Position numbers and translations under genes: made by a program. A stretch of 64,000 nt of DNA, taken from NCBI GenBank assembly GCA_001970955.1, contig MPUH01000250.1, positions 1-64,000 of the forward strand, given 5' to 3'. This document shows, piece by piece, positions 47,458 to 57,698 of the stretch. The notes under the pieces are model-generated. The model did not search any database. It saw only the letters and a program-made list of their open reading frames with translations, and was not told the origin of the DNA. Source of the stretch: Stentor coeruleus. Taxonomy: Eukaryota > Ciliophora > Heterotrichea > Heterotrichida > Stentoridae. Every line of letters begins with the position of its first letter. The first letter of the stretch is position 1.

Positions 47458-49920
47458 TTATAAGTAAATACTGATTTCTGTTGTAGAATAAGTAGATACT
47501 TCTTTAAAAATCGTAAGAACATTTTGATTATATGTAAACTTCGCATCTTCTTTATCAACTCGTACCAAAGTAGGTTTTTTAACACCATACACTTTAACTA
47601 GTGAAATTTGAATGTACTCATCAACATAGCCTCTAACAACACTATGAAAAGTTAAAACTAAACGCTCTTTGTACTCAGCTGTGCATACAATTTTTGTGAA
47701 CTTTTTATTCTTGATACTATCAGTAGAAAGCCCATCATCTACATAAAAAACTCCTTTGGCTGAAAAGTCCCCATCTAATCCCACAATGATTTCAATGGGC
47801 TTTCGTCTCATTTCTTGAATTGAAGTTTCTGAGTCCACAGTTTGATAAGGAATTATATACCCTGCTCTAAGAAGAATAAGCCCATCAGGACCAGTATCAA
47901 TGCTTTGAATGCCTTTAACAGAAAAAATTTCCCCAGTGTTTAAATTGTACCATCGAGGACTGGGGAGATAAACAGTCATAAATTGGTTGCTACTATAAAG
48001 AGCAAAAATTCCAAACAAAGCTCCTCCCAGCATGATTTGCCCAGGGTAGTTTTTCATAGTCTCATCGTAGAATTCCAAAATCATTGGCCGAAAAATTGAA
48101 CCTCCATTCAAACTAGTCTCAAAGAAAAGTGAATATATATACATGCTTAGGGCATATCTTGTATAAATGCATTTTTTCACATCTTTATCTATTGCACTTG
48201 GCCATCCTGAATCTTCAGCTTCCGACCTATAATGAGCAAAAAATGGATAGAAAATCCCGAGTTGATGCCATCTTTTACAAAGTTCATTTGTTATCAATCC
48301 TGTAGTTCCACAAACACTTGCCCCAGACCTAACCCCAAACATGTCAAATGCAGCTACTGAAAAAATGCTGCTTCTATAATCTTCCCAGTTTGAAGAAAAT
48401 TCTTTAAATAAATGATATGCTTTTATTCCAGGCCTAGTGTTTTCTGATATTATAAATGGACGTAGAATTTCATTGAAATTCCTTGTAGCGACAACTTGCT
48501 GGCTGCCCCATAAAGAGTGTAGGTCGATTTCTTTAAAATTATTGCGATGAAGTGTCTTAAGAGGAAGAGTCCCATTTTCTAAGATCATGTTTTTCGGTGT
48601 GAATGGGAGAGAAATAGAATCTTTTTCTACATGATGATAGGAGCTTATTGAATTTTCTGTAAGCCAAAACCCGTCAAGAGGTATTTTTGAAGTCAAATTT
48701 GTTAGAAGATTATGCCAATCAGTCAAAGCATCAGAACTATACCAATCAATGTAACTTGCAAGTCCTAATGAGGAATTTACTCCTAAAGGTAAAAGACTTG
48801 ACATTGCTTGCCGGCCTGCCCAAGAATCAATTGTTATTGCGCTTTTGACTTCAGCTATAAAATATTTGTTTTTAAAATGAAGTTTATCAATCATATCTTT
48901 AGCATTTTCATATTTTGAGCTTACAGTAAAGCTTTCACTGATTTCTAAATAATCATCATTGATAATAATCCCATCTAAAGGAAATGCCTTGTTTTCATAT
49001 TTTTCAACCAAGGACACAACATTTTCTGTTTTATCAAGACCTTTTTTACCTATAAAATACCCTAAGCTCCAAAAAGGTGGGAGTTCAGGAAGGCCAATGA
49101 TCTTATGGAAGTTACGAACAACTTCCTCACCATTGTTTCCTAAAAACACAAATAAATCAATTATTCCTCCTGCCGCTTTGAATTTTACTGATTTTTTAGA
49201 ATTTTGTATTTCCATTGCATTGAAATTGTGTAAAAACACCCCATGAGCACCTTTAGTACTTAATTCCACATAAAACGGATGATGGCCAGGACTTTCACTA
49301 TTTGGCCACATAGAGTAGTTTTTTTCTATATCATCTAAAACAATATTCCCCTTCCTTTCCCCAAGTCCTAATATATATCTTCCTTCTTGTGCTATAGTTT
49401 CTATTTCTAAGTATCTTTCTGAGAAATAAAAGCCCATTCCAGCTGAATCAAAAACAGCATATCCATCAGATTTCCTTTTGATTTGGAAACTGAAAGGGTA
49501 TTGTGAAATTGAAAATTCGTATAAATTGATGCTGTATTTCGTTGTAAAATTGAAATCGTTGACCATCCACTGCTTTTTTGCTGCATCACGGATAATGATT
49601 CTTACGATATCTTTGTCGACAAAGACTGCTTCTAATCTTAAAGGGTGCAAATTTACCCCAAAAGGCTGATTTCCTTGAGATTCTAGATTCAAAGTAGCGA
49701 CTATGTTATCTGAAGAATAAGTTATTGGACCTAATCTGTAGACTGGGTAATCACTATCAATAGATGTATCTGGTTTGAGTTCAATAATGATGTGGTTAGA
49801 AGATATTGAATTTCTAGCTATTAGGTAAATAGATAATGCAGAGAGAAGGACAAGGATAGGCATTGTTACTGAGAAGCCTGTTAAGATTTTCTTGAGATAA
49901 ATACTTTTGCACTTTACCAT
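47458..49920 (-). CDS. Glycoside hydrolase family 31-like protein lacking catalytic acids (probable pseudoenzyme)
   Basis: 820 residues. A single N-terminal membrane segment at about 16-36 (T-M-P-I-L-V-L-L-S-A-L-S-I-Y-L-I-A) makes it a type II membrane or signal-anchored protein. GH31 landmarks are present in order: G-L-G-E-R, P-P-F-W-S-L-G-Y, F-P-L-D-G-I-I-I-N-D-D-Y, I-D-L-H-S-L-W-G, F-D-M-F-G-V, L-C-K-R-W-H-Q-L-G-I-F-Y-P-F. The nucleophile block W-x-D-M-N-E is here D-G-F-W-L-T-E-N (Thr421 in place of Asp). The acid/base L-G-D-N-T position is F-K-E-F-S (Glu507). G-A-D-I-C-G is G-A-S-V-C-G. Active alpha-glucosidases need both aspartates, so hydrolysis is unlikely; a lectin-like or chaperone role is inference. 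The reading frame is intact, arguing for selection on the protein. Confidence 0.88.
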   Translation of the reverse strand: MVKCKSIYLKKILTGFSVTMPILVLLSALSIYLIARNSISSNHIIIELKPDTSIDSDYPVYRLGPITYSSDNIVATLNLESQGNQPFGVNLHPLRLEAVFVDKDIVRIIIRDAAKKQWMVNDFNFTTKYSINLYEFSISQYPFSFQIKRKSDGYAVFDSAGMGFYFSERYLEIETIAQEGRYILGLGERKGNIVLDDIEKNYSMWPNSESPGHHPFYVELSTKGAHGVFLHNFNAMEIQNSKKSVKFKAAGGIIDLFVFLGNNGEEVVRNFHKIIGLPELPPFWSLGYFIGKKGLDKTENVVSLVEKYENKAFPLDGIIINDDYLEISESFTVSSKYENAKDMIDKLHFKNKYFIAEVKSAITIDSWAGRQAMSSLLPLGVNSSLGLASYIDWYSSDALTDWHNLLTNLTSKIPLDGFWLTENSISSYHHVEKDSISLPFTPKNMILENGTLPLKTLHRNNFKEIDLHSLWGSQQVVATRNFNEILRPFIISENTRPGIKAYHLFKEFSSNWEDYRSSIFSVAAFDMFGVRSGASVCGTTGLITNELCKRWHQLGIFYPFFAHYRSEAEDSGWPSAIDKDVKKCIYTRYALSMYIYSLFFETSLNGGSIFRPMILEFYDETMKNYPGQIMLGGALFGIFALYSSNQFMTVYLPSPRWYNLNTGEIFSVKGIQSIDTGPDGLILLRAGYIIPYQTVDSETSIQEMRRKPIEIIVGLDGDFSAKGVFYVDDGLSTDSIKNKKFTKIVCTAEYKERLVLTFHSVVRGYVDEYIQISLVKVYGVKKPTLVRVDKEDAKFTYNQNVLTIFKEVSTYSTTEISIYL

Positions 49921-52026
49921 GCGAAATTATATGATATGATGAAAATGAATTAGAAAGATAAGAAAATGCATCAGGAAAGAATTGAAATTATTATTTTATT
50001 TGTTTAATGGTAAGAGGGTGTATATTAATAAAAAGAAGAAGTGTGCAATTTTTGATTTCAGTTAAATGATTTTTTTGATATTTTAGGATTTAATGCTAAT
50101 ACAGGATATTTAAAACTTCGCAATTAAGCCATGCAAAATATTTATAAGAATTCAACCATTCGATTCAACAGTCATAGAAATATTTAAAGGAAATTCTAGT
50201 CTAAAAAGATTAATGAGCAAGTGATTATGATCAAATAAGCTAACAGAAGCAAATCAAACAATAAAAGCACAGTAAATCATTAAGATTATCTTACAGTTAG
50301 GAAATATTATTTTTGAAAGTTGAGAAAAATATCAGCTGTGATAAACCAAATATATTTGTATTTGCAGTAAATTATTTTCGAAGTTATTCATTTTATGAAA
50401 ATTTTTGCAGCAAACTTTAAGAGAAATAGTCAATTCTCCATAATATTCATTTTTATGAACTGATCAATGAGTCCCCTGTCTGAAATTCATTTTGGAACCT
50501 AGTTATTTATAAAATAAGGCTTTTCGTCTGTGTGTATGCAAAAGTGCTTTGAATTTCTGATGATTTGTTGCTAAATTTTTATTGAAACTTGCTACTCTGC
50601 TATAGAAGGATTGTATATGCTTTAAAAAATTAAGTTGTTTGCATAAACTTTTGACGGACTTGAAATGCATATTAAAATATGTCTTTTATTGTACCTTTTG
50701 AAAATTATAAGGAAAAGAGTCTGTAATAATACACTAAATTGGGATATTTGTAAAAAAAGATTAATTATTTCCCTTTTAAAAGTATTGAAAATAACTTAAT
50801 AAAAATCCATTGCTTTGATAATATAATTTAAAATTCTATCCAATTGAAAAAAATATTAGCAATAATAAGAATCTTATCATATAGTATTTAGTTGTAATTT
50901 TTTTGGTATAAAATTTTACAAATATTTAAGAGAATAAAGTTTATTTTAAATATTATAACTTCAAGTTTTTTAGATATATGATGCGTAAAGATCTAGAAAA
51001 GATTTTTCTCCTAGATTGAAAATTATGGTTTATCCCTGTAAGGATGCAATCTAGTAAAAAATCAAACATATAAATGAAACTGAGTATTTGAGCATAGTAG
51101 AGTTTTTCAAAGATAAAATTATAAACGAAAAATATTCAAAAAGCATTTTTATATTACTTTTTGCATAATAGTACTTGTATGAAGATTTATTGGAAAGCTT
51201 AAGTATGTTGTTTAAGTTTTGATATAAGAAGCTTGCAACTTAACTGAAGAAAATCTATATTTTTTTATTATAAAGTTATATTTTTTATCTGAAGAAAAGG
51301 GGTTATTATATGAACACTTTGCTAGGAAATCGTAAAAATCTGAATAAAAATATCATATGCGATATTGCTGATAATTTTCGAATGATAAACTATATTCAGC
51401 ATTTTATAATTCAATTAACAAAAAAGTTACTCAAGTTCAAAGAGGCTCCAGAGCAACCCAAGGTTTAAAAAAACTATATTTAATGCAACAAAGAAATGTT
51501 ATAAAAGGTATCAAAAATTTAAAAGCAAATTCTAGAGCTATTAATACAAAAATAGCTTTTCAACCTAATGCAAATTTTACTGAAGTCAATGTACTTAAGA
51601 CTTTATTTAAATTTTCACATACAATTTTGATGCTTAAAAATTAATACTCGCAAACAAGCACATGACGATAAGTCAGCAACCAGGATTCAAGTTTCTTTTT
51701 GGAGTATATAACTGAAAATATTAGAATATAAATTTATGCCCTGCAAAGTTTAAATCAGCATAGAGTATAATCATTAGGTTGTGAAAAATGAATTTTCTTC
51801 AATAAAATATATAGAATAAACCAACTAAAAGAAAAAAGAATTAACAGTTATTATTTATATAATTCTTCATAGCCTATGCTAAATATAAACGCAATACCCT
51901 TACCAATAATTATATTTATAATTCATATTTAAGAGTTCAACTCAAAATAAAATTGAGCCTATAATAAAATCCCTAAGAAACCACAGCTCATTATTTAACA
52001 AAAATTATCAATCAATATAAACAAAT
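49921..52026. other. Divergent gene-poor stretch of 2.1 kb
   Basis: Between the outward-facing GH31 and MAPK genes. Apart from one open frame at 51375-51644 (listed separately) it is AT-rich with no recognisable coding, RNA or repeat signal. The last 150 bp have the C-over-G bias of a + strand leader. Confidence 0.5.
51375..51644 (+). pseudogene. Open frame of 89 codons without clear start, possible gene remnant
   Basis: The frame reads F-S-N-D-K-L-Y-S-A-F-Y-N-S-I-N-K-K-V-T-Q, then R-G-S-R-A-T-Q-G-L-K-K-L-Y-L-M-Q-Q-R-N-V-I-K-G-I-K-N-L, ending L-M-L-K-N and TAA. It is unusually long and codon-rich for DNA this AT-rich, but the first ATG is internal (51483, 53 codons) and a TAA lies just upstream. 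Remnant, short gene or chance; family unknown. Confidence 0.3.
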
Positions 52027-53142
52027 ATGAGAGCTCAGTCAAAGTCTGGATCCAGATCCCACGATGCAAATAAAGTGAAGCCGAATACAGGAAAAGTTTC
52101 CTTCGAAGTTTCAGGCACTACCTTCACAGTGGACGATCATTACCAGTACATTAAGCAGATAGGTCATGGGGCTTATGGCGTGGTGGTTAGTGCAACGGAT
52201 CGTCGATCAGGAAATAAAGTTGCAATAAAAAAAATCCCCAAAACATTTGAAGACCTCATAGACGCGAAAAGAATTCTCCGTGAAATCAAACTCCTCACTT
52301 TCTTCGAGCATGAAAATATAATTTCACTAATTGACCTGTTGAGGCCACCAGCACGAACAGGTTTTGAAGACATTTATATCATCACTGACCTTATGGAAAC
52401 TGATATGCATCGAGTTATTTATTCAAGACAAGACTTAAGCGATGAACATATCCAGTATTTCATGTATCAATTGATGCGGGGTCTTCTTTTCATGCACTCA
52501 GCTGATGTCATCCATAGAGATCTTAAGCCTAGCAATTTGTTGTTGAACAAAAATTGCGATTTGAAAATTTGTGACTTAGGACTTGCCCGAGGTTTCGACA
52601 ACGCAAAAGATGATAATTTGACTGAGTATGTAGTAACCAGATGGTACCGCGCACCTGAAGTTATTCTTAATGCTAGCCATTATAGTAAAGCTCTAGACAT
52701 ATGGGGTACTGGCTGTGTTTTTGCTGAACTTCTTGGTAGATCTCCACTTTTCCCGGGTGAAGATTACCTTGATCAGGTGCAAAGAATCATTGCAGTCCTT
52801 GGAATGCCAAGCCAAGAAGATATGAGTTTTATCGGAAATGAATCAGCGAAAAGGTATATTAAAAGCTTGCCTAAACGTCAGAGAGTTCCCTGGAGCACTT
52901 TGTACCCTAAAGCTAATCCTATTGCTTTGGATCTTTTGAATAATATGCTTGTATTCAACCCTGATAACAGATTTAATGTCGAGGAGTGCTTGGCTCACCC
53001 CTACTTTGAAGGTCTGCACAATGTTGATGAGGAACCTGTAGCTAAAAAGGTTTTTGACTGGAGTTTTGACAATTTCACCCCAACAAAGCCTATTTTACAG
53101 TCAATGATGTATGATGAATCTCTCAAATTCCACCCTGTGTAG
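52027..53142 (+). CDS. Mitogen-activated protein kinase (ERK-type, TEY)
   Basis: 371 residues. The kinase domain begins Y-I-K-Q-I-G-H-G-A-Y-G-V-V, with the ATP lysine K68 in V-A-I-K-K-I, V-I-H-R-D-L-K-P-S-N (D165), I-C-D-L-G-L-A-R, and the dual-phosphorylation loop T199-E200-Y201 followed by V-V-T-R-W-Y-R-A-P-E. The MAPK insert (D-Q-V-Q-R-I-I-A-V-L-G) and the C-terminal stretch F-D-W-S-F-D are present. The metal-binding D-F-G is D-L-G, a conservative change. The N-terminal 40 residues are basic and Ser-rich. It needs an upstream MAPKK for activation. It lies 108 bp before an RIIa gene on the same strand. The stop is TAG. Confidence 0.95.
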   Translation: MRAQSKSGSRSHDANKVKPNTGKVSFEVSGTTFTVDDHYQYIKQIGHGAYGVVVSATDRRSGNKVAIKKIPKTFEDLIDAKRILREIKLLTFFEHENIISLIDLLRPPARTGFEDIYIITDLMETDMHRVIYSRQDLSDEHIQYFMYQLMRGLLFMHSADVIHRDLKPSNLLLNKNCDLKICDLGLARGFDNAKDDNLTEYVVTRWYRAPEVILNASHYSKALDIWGTGCVFAELLGRSPLFPGEDYLDQVQRIIAVLGMPSQEDMSFIGNESAKRYIKSLPKRQRVPWSTLYPKANPIALDLLNNMLVFNPDNRFNVEECLAHPYFEGLHNVDEEPVAKKVFDWSFDNFTPTKPILQSMMYDESLKFHPV

Positions 53143-53250
53143 CTTAGATAAAGAGGTAGATAAACTGTTATATGGGAATTTTAATATACTGATATTCAAG
53201 TCTTTAGAAAATTTGTTAGGAATATTTGAATAAAATTTGATAGTAATAAT

Positions 53251-53532
53251 ATGGCAAACGTTGCGAACAAGCACGATATTGTTGGAATACCAGGCATTTT
53301 AGATGTGCATAGGAAAGAATTCGAGAAAAAGAAGCTGGGACTGAGGATTAGTAATGAAAGCTATCTTAGAGAGCACCCTGAACTTTCGGCAATGTTAAAA
53401 ATGTTTATGCAAGATGTCCTAAATGATTATCCTGAAAATATTCTTGAATACGCAGGCGAGTACTTTGATGATGAGGACATGCAAGTGAAAGTTGATGATT
53501 TTATTCGTCTAGAGAACTCTTCCAATTAGTTT
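53251..53532 (+). CDS. Small RIIa (dimerisation/docking) domain protein
   Basis: 92 residues (ATG 53251, stop TAG). Residues about 40-70 read R-E-H-P-E-L-S-A-M-L-K-M-F-M-Q-D-V-L-N-D-Y-P-E-N-I-L-E-Y-A-G-E-Y-F, the hallmark of RIIa domains: H-P-E-L, a second helix with P-E-(D/N)-(I/V)-L-x-(Y/F)-A, then E-Y-F. These X-type four-helix bundles dimerise and bind amphipathic anchoring helices, as in PKA regulatory subunit II, ropporin and several ciliary proteins. No cyclic-nucleotide site follows, so it is a stand-alone adaptor of the kind found in radial spokes or axonemal complexes; that location is inference. Confidence 0.82.
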
Positions 53533-53874
53533 CTTTATCTTATCTTTAAAAATATTTCCTAATTTTATGCATTATTTAAAAACAACTTTTACATTTGAGT
53601 TATTTTAGTGACTTAATTAAGCTATTATGTGCTTTAATTAAATTATTTGTGCTCTAATTATGCGATTTTTGGCCAAGAGTCTAATACAATCACTGTAATA
53701 AAAAACATAAAACTGTCATGCTTATAATTAAATAAACTGAGAATCAAATTTCTGGTATTATTTCTTCTAAGAGTTGGATCTCATCGGGAGCTTTCTTTTT
53801 GGACTCCATTAAGTTTTATGCATAACCATAAACTGCGATATTTTCTTATGAGCCGATAAATAATTACATAAAAA
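53530..53874. other. Spacer with three 20-bp imperfect repeats
   Basis: 53612-53631, 53632-53651 and 53652-53671 are degenerate copies of CTTTAATTAAATTATTTGTG with 20-bp spacing. Otherwise AT-rich, between two + strand genes; no gene seen. Confidence 0.55.
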
Positions 53875-56121
53875 ATGCTTTGCAACGAAGATGAGAACGA
53901 TTTGTCATTTTTAAATCCTCCTGTCAACAGGAACTCAGCGCTTATATCTTCTAAAAATCCCTCTGCTGAAAGAATAGAATATTTATGGAAAAAGGCTCGG
54001 AGGTTTAGTAGAGCTATAGGAAGATTGATCAAAGTCTGGAAGGATATAAGACTTTACGGAGGCTCAAGAAACCATTATGCAAGCACAATAGCATGGAAAG
54101 AAAGTATTGAAATACAACCAACCGAAGTAGGTAAAAACATTCTTATGCCCACTTCGCCGATAAAAAAAGTCTGGACTATTATCAACATGATTTTACTTAT
54201 GTGGACAGCAAGTGTCACCCCTTATGAAATATGTTTTATAGACGATACATCGGGTGCTTGGTTTGGAATAGACCTTGTAATTGATATATTATTTTTTATC
54301 GATATAGTGATCAATTTTGTATCTGCATATCCTGACTTTGAAGGTAAACTAGTAACTGACAGAAAAAAAATCTTCAGGAACTATATGACTGGATGGTTTT
54401 TTATAGATATTATAGGAGTTCTTCCTTTCCAGTATCTTGCTAACATTGGAGGCTATAACAAATTGGTCAGATTTTCTCGTATGCCACGCATATATAAAGT
54501 TTTAAGAGTTGTCAGACTTTTTAAGATGGTGAGGCTTCTAAGATCACAAGCCTGCATAGCAAAAATTGTAAGTTTTTTCAGATTAGCCACTGGGTTGATA
54601 AGGATGGTTAAATTCTGTTTTACTGTACTTCTAGTTGTCCATGTTATTGGATGCTTTTGGTATTATTTGGCTAAACTGGAAGAATTCAGCCCAGATACTT
54701 GGGTTTTCAGATATGGCATGTTGGAGTATACTGATGGTGACATCTATCTTGCTTCTATATATTATGTCATCCAAACTCTAGCTACTGTTGGATTTGGAGA
54801 TATAGTCCCTTATACATCTGCTGAAAGGATTTTTGCATTGATTTTAATGGGTGTAGGTGTCGGTTTCTATTCATACACTATTAGTAACTTGTCAACTATT
54901 ATGGCAACACTTGACACAAGAACTTCGAATCTTAAACGACGTCTGGCTGCACTTAATGAATTCGCTAATGCTACAAAACTCCCAGAAAGTATAAAGAAAA
55001 AAATCAAAACACATATTACTCATAATCACGAAGAAAATGTTTACTCTTGGTTTGACAAAGATGCTTTACTTAAAGAGCTTCCTTCATCTTTAAGAAGAGA
55101 AATTTCTATTCATATGCACAAGAAAATTGTGGACCAAATATCGTTTTTCCAAGACAAAGACCCACAGTTTATATCATATGTTGTCCCTAAACTTAAAAAT
55201 GTTCATATGCAGGCAGGCGAAATATTATGCAAGGAAGGAGATTATGCAGAAGAAATTTTCTTTTTAGTTAAAGGCAGGGTTAATTTGAAAACATCAACTG
55301 GAATTGTTTTTAAGAGTTATTTGCAAGGCTCATATTTTGGTGAAGTAGAAATCTTACATGGCAAGCCAAGACAACATACTATGCAGATTGCATCAAGATA
55401 CGCGGAATTCTTAGTTATTTCGAAAAGAGACTTTCTAAATATTTTAAAAGAGTTTCCGAATATATCATGTGAGGTCCGTGAGACTGCAAAAGTTAGAGAG
55501 ATGAAGAATCAGGAAGCTAAAGTTTTTGCTATCAACATGAACAAGCCCAAACCCCGAGTTGGGTTAAAGAGGTCTAATACAATAAAGGATAGAAAAAAGA
55601 AGAAAAATCAATCAAATGATGAAGGTCGCGGATGGAGCTATTATTCAAATACTGTCTCTGGAAATATGCCACCTAATGTAAGTTTAGGGGTTACAACCTG
55701 GGAAAAAAAAGCAAATATTACTCAAATCAACAGCAACAATCCTTATAACCATATTAAAAAAGCAAATTTTTGCAAAAGAAATGAAGTGAGCACTGTTGAT
55801 TATTCTTTTGCAAATAATCCAACTATCTCTTCGATTGTGTTTTCACCAGCTCAATTCAAATTGAGAAATGAGAGTATTAAAGCTAAGAAGCTTCAAGATA
55901 ATGAGTTTAAACCGGGAGAAATGTCCCCAGGATTGGAATCTAATGATAGTATAGCTTTTGAAGAGTCTGGACCTAAAAATATTAGAACCTTATTAGTGGA
56001 ATTGAATTATGAAGAAGCTGAAGCGGAAAAGGTACTACTTGAAACCATTCGTATGCTTACAACAATGGAGGGTCAACAAAAGTCTATATGTGACAAAATA
56101 ACAGAATTCCTTGATAACTAA
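53875..56121 (+). CDS. Cyclic-nucleotide-binding-domain K+ channel (CNG/EAG/HCN superfamily)
   Basis: 748 residues. Six TM segments lie at about 98-345: S2/S3 with F-I-D-I-V-I-N-F, an S4 with regularly spaced positives (R-M-P-R-I-Y-K-V-L-R-V-V-R-L-F-K), and a pore T-V-G-F-G-D with the K+ filter G-F-G at about 305-308. A C-linker (K-K-K-I-K-T-H-I-T) leads to a cyclic-nucleotide-binding domain at about 440-525: G-E-I-L-C-K-E-G-D-Y-A-E-E-I-F-F-L-V-K-G, then G-S-Y-F-G-E-V-E-I. The phosphate-binding arginine of the canonical F-G-E-x-x-L-x-x-x-x-R-x-A block is not clear (K-P-R-Q-H-T), so ligand gating is uncertain. The tail is Lys/Ser-rich. It would set membrane potential and ciliary beating, by family knowledge. 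Confidence 0.92.
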   Translation: MLCNEDENDLSFLNPPVNRNSALISSKNPSAERIEYLWKKARRFSRAIGRLIKVWKDIRLYGGSRNHYASTIAWKESIEIQPTEVGKNILMPTSPIKKVWTIINMILLMWTASVTPYEICFIDDTSGAWFGIDLVIDILFFIDIVINFVSAYPDFEGKLVTDRKKIFRNYMTGWFFIDIIGVLPFQYLANIGGYNKLVRFSRMPRIYKVLRVVRLFKMVRLLRSQACIAKIVSFFRLATGLIRMVKFCFTVLLVVHVIGCFWYYLAKLEEFSPDTWVFRYGMLEYTDGDIYLASIYYVIQTLATVGFGDIVPYTSAERIFALILMGVGVGFYSYTISNLSTIMATLDTRTSNLKRRLAALNEFANATKLPESIKKKIKTHITHNHEENVYSWFDKDALLKELPSSLRREISIHMHKKIVDQISFFQDKDPQFISYVVPKLKNVHMQAGEILCKEGDYAEEIFFLVKGRVNLKTSTGIVFKSYLQGSYFGEVEILHGKPRQHTMQIASRYAEFLVISKRDFLNILKEFPNISCEVRETAKVREMKNQEAKVFAINMNKPKPRVGLKRSNTIKDRKKKKNQSNDEGRGWSYYSNTVSGNMPPNVSLGVTTWEKKANITQINSNNPYNHIKKANFCKRNEVSTVDYSFANNPTISSIVFSPAQFKLRNESIKAKKLQDNEFKPGEMSPGLESNDSIAFEESGPKNIRTLLVELNYEEAEAEKVLLETIRMLTTMEGQQKSICDKITEFLDN

Positions 56122-56271
56122 TACAATTATATACTAATTTACTATATATTGGTTTAATTGAGTATTAATGGTATTTTAGTTGGCTTCTTATCTTGTTTAT
56201 TTAAATTTGCACAATATCTATAATTTAATTATCTAATCAGAAAAAAATCAGAGAAACAGAGTTATAATATT

Positions 56272-57297
56272 ATGAAAGCTAAGGAAAAAAAAATCATAAA
56301 TTTGTCACTATTATCTCAAAAACTAAGCTATATCAAGCATAAACAAGATAGCAAGCTAGAATTTGAGATAACTCACACACTATTTGTCCTTATAAACTTA
56401 TTGAATATCAACATTGCTTTATATGGAACTTCTTACTTTAATTACAATTATAGCTTGTTGATATTTAATGCGCTCTTTTTATCAAGAAAGACTGTTCAAT
56501 CCCTTTATACATTTTCCTCAATAAGATCAACCACAATGATTAATCTTATGAATGCTCCGCTATATACTTTGCTTATGATATATGGCATACTAATAGTTCA
56601 TTGCCTGACTACACTTTTTTTTCATTATTCTTTCAATGTCCTTCTTAATCTTATCTGTCCATTCACAGCTTATCAATTTCTTGCTTATTCTGCTATGTCT
56701 TCAAGATATTCTGATGGCAGTGTGGATTGTTTTTACAGTTTACAGCAAATTTCATTAAATTCATTAGAAATTTTATACTGTGCTGGATATCTGCCTTATA
56801 AGTTCTTTCCTAGTTCAGGGTATTATCTTAACATGCAAGTTTTTATGAATTCTTTATTGGTCATGTTTTTATGCGACACAATTTTTCATTTCGGTGAGTT
56901 CATGAAAAAGCGTAGTGCCGAGCTGATATTTTTCGCGCATTCGCAAGGAGATTGGAAAAAAACTGATGAAATGGCTAGCGAAGAGTGGCAATCTGATAAA
57001 ACATATAATAGGGGAGATATAGTTAAACATAGAGGATACTGTTGGAAAGGTATAGGCAAATATAACAACTGTGAACCAGGTAAGTATGAGACTTATATTC
57101 TAACGTTTCTTTTTAAAGATCCACAAAACACAATGAAAAGAATTGATTTAATTACTGCTATAAGTGCAGGAATCCATGGTATTTATCTTGCTTACCTTCC
57201 TTTTCAATACTCACAGATTGTTTCGGTTTTGATTTTTGCTTACGTTCTTGTTCGTAACATAATCATTTCCAAACACTTAAAATTACCAAATATTTAG
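56272..57297 (+). CDS. TMEM39-like polytopic ER membrane protein
   Basis: 341 residues with about eight hydrophobic segments. The cytosolic stretch E-E-W-Q-S-D-K-T-Y-N-R-G-D-I-V-K-H-R-G-Y-C-W-K-G-I-G-K-Y-N-N-C-E-P-G matches the TMEM39A/B block with Y-P-R-G-x-x-V-K-H-x-x-x-x-Y-K-A-V-G-P-Y-N-x-A-x-P. It is followed by F-L-F-K-D-P then two or three TM helices and a basic C-terminus, again as in TMEM39. In animals TMEM39A acts at the ER in PtdIns4P traffic, autophagy and collagen secretion; transfer to ciliates is inference. It lies 150 bp after the K+ channel gene, same strand. Confidence 0.65.
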   Translation: MKAKEKKIINLSLLSQKLSYIKHKQDSKLEFEITHTLFVLINLLNINIALYGTSYFNYNYSLLIFNALFLSRKTVQSLYTFSSIRSTTMINLMNAPLYTLLMIYGILIVHCLTTLFFHYSFNVLLNLICPFTAYQFLAYSAMSSRYSDGSVDCFYSLQQISLNSLEILYCAGYLPYKFFPSSGYYLNMQVFMNSLLVMFLCDTIFHFGEFMKKRSAELIFFAHSQGDWKKTDEMASEEWQSDKTYNRGDIVKHRGYCWKGIGKYNNCEPGKYETYILTFLFKDPQNTMKRIDLITAISAGIHGIYLAYLPFQYSQIVSVLIFAYVLVRNIIISKHLKLPNI

Positions 57298-57698
57298 ATA
57301 GAATTAATATAGGCTTAAATGAGAGATGACTATATTTTTAAAGTTAAGTTTGAATTAATTAGATATGTATAGATTATATTCCTAACTAATACTAATGTAT
57401 AGATTATTATGCTAATATTTAATTGTCTTATCTATTATATGAAATAAACAAAGATTTTATGTTTGATATTGTTAGAAATGAAGATCATAAAATGGAAAGA
57501 AAATAGAGTAAATTTTATAGATTTACTATAATAAATATAAAATTTAAATATTATACTTGGCTGATGAAATAGCATCTATTATGTTATTTAAATTGCAGTA
57601 TTTTCAAATTTTTATATGCTTTCAAAATTATCAAGTTTTTTAGGAAGTATTATATTCTAAAGATAAATTTCTAATCGAATAGCATTAATCTACTAAAC
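57298..57698. other. Spacer between convergent TMEM39-like and NVL genes
   Basis: About 400 bp of AT-rich DNA with no supportable feature; it holds the 3' flanks of both genes. Confidence 0.5.
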
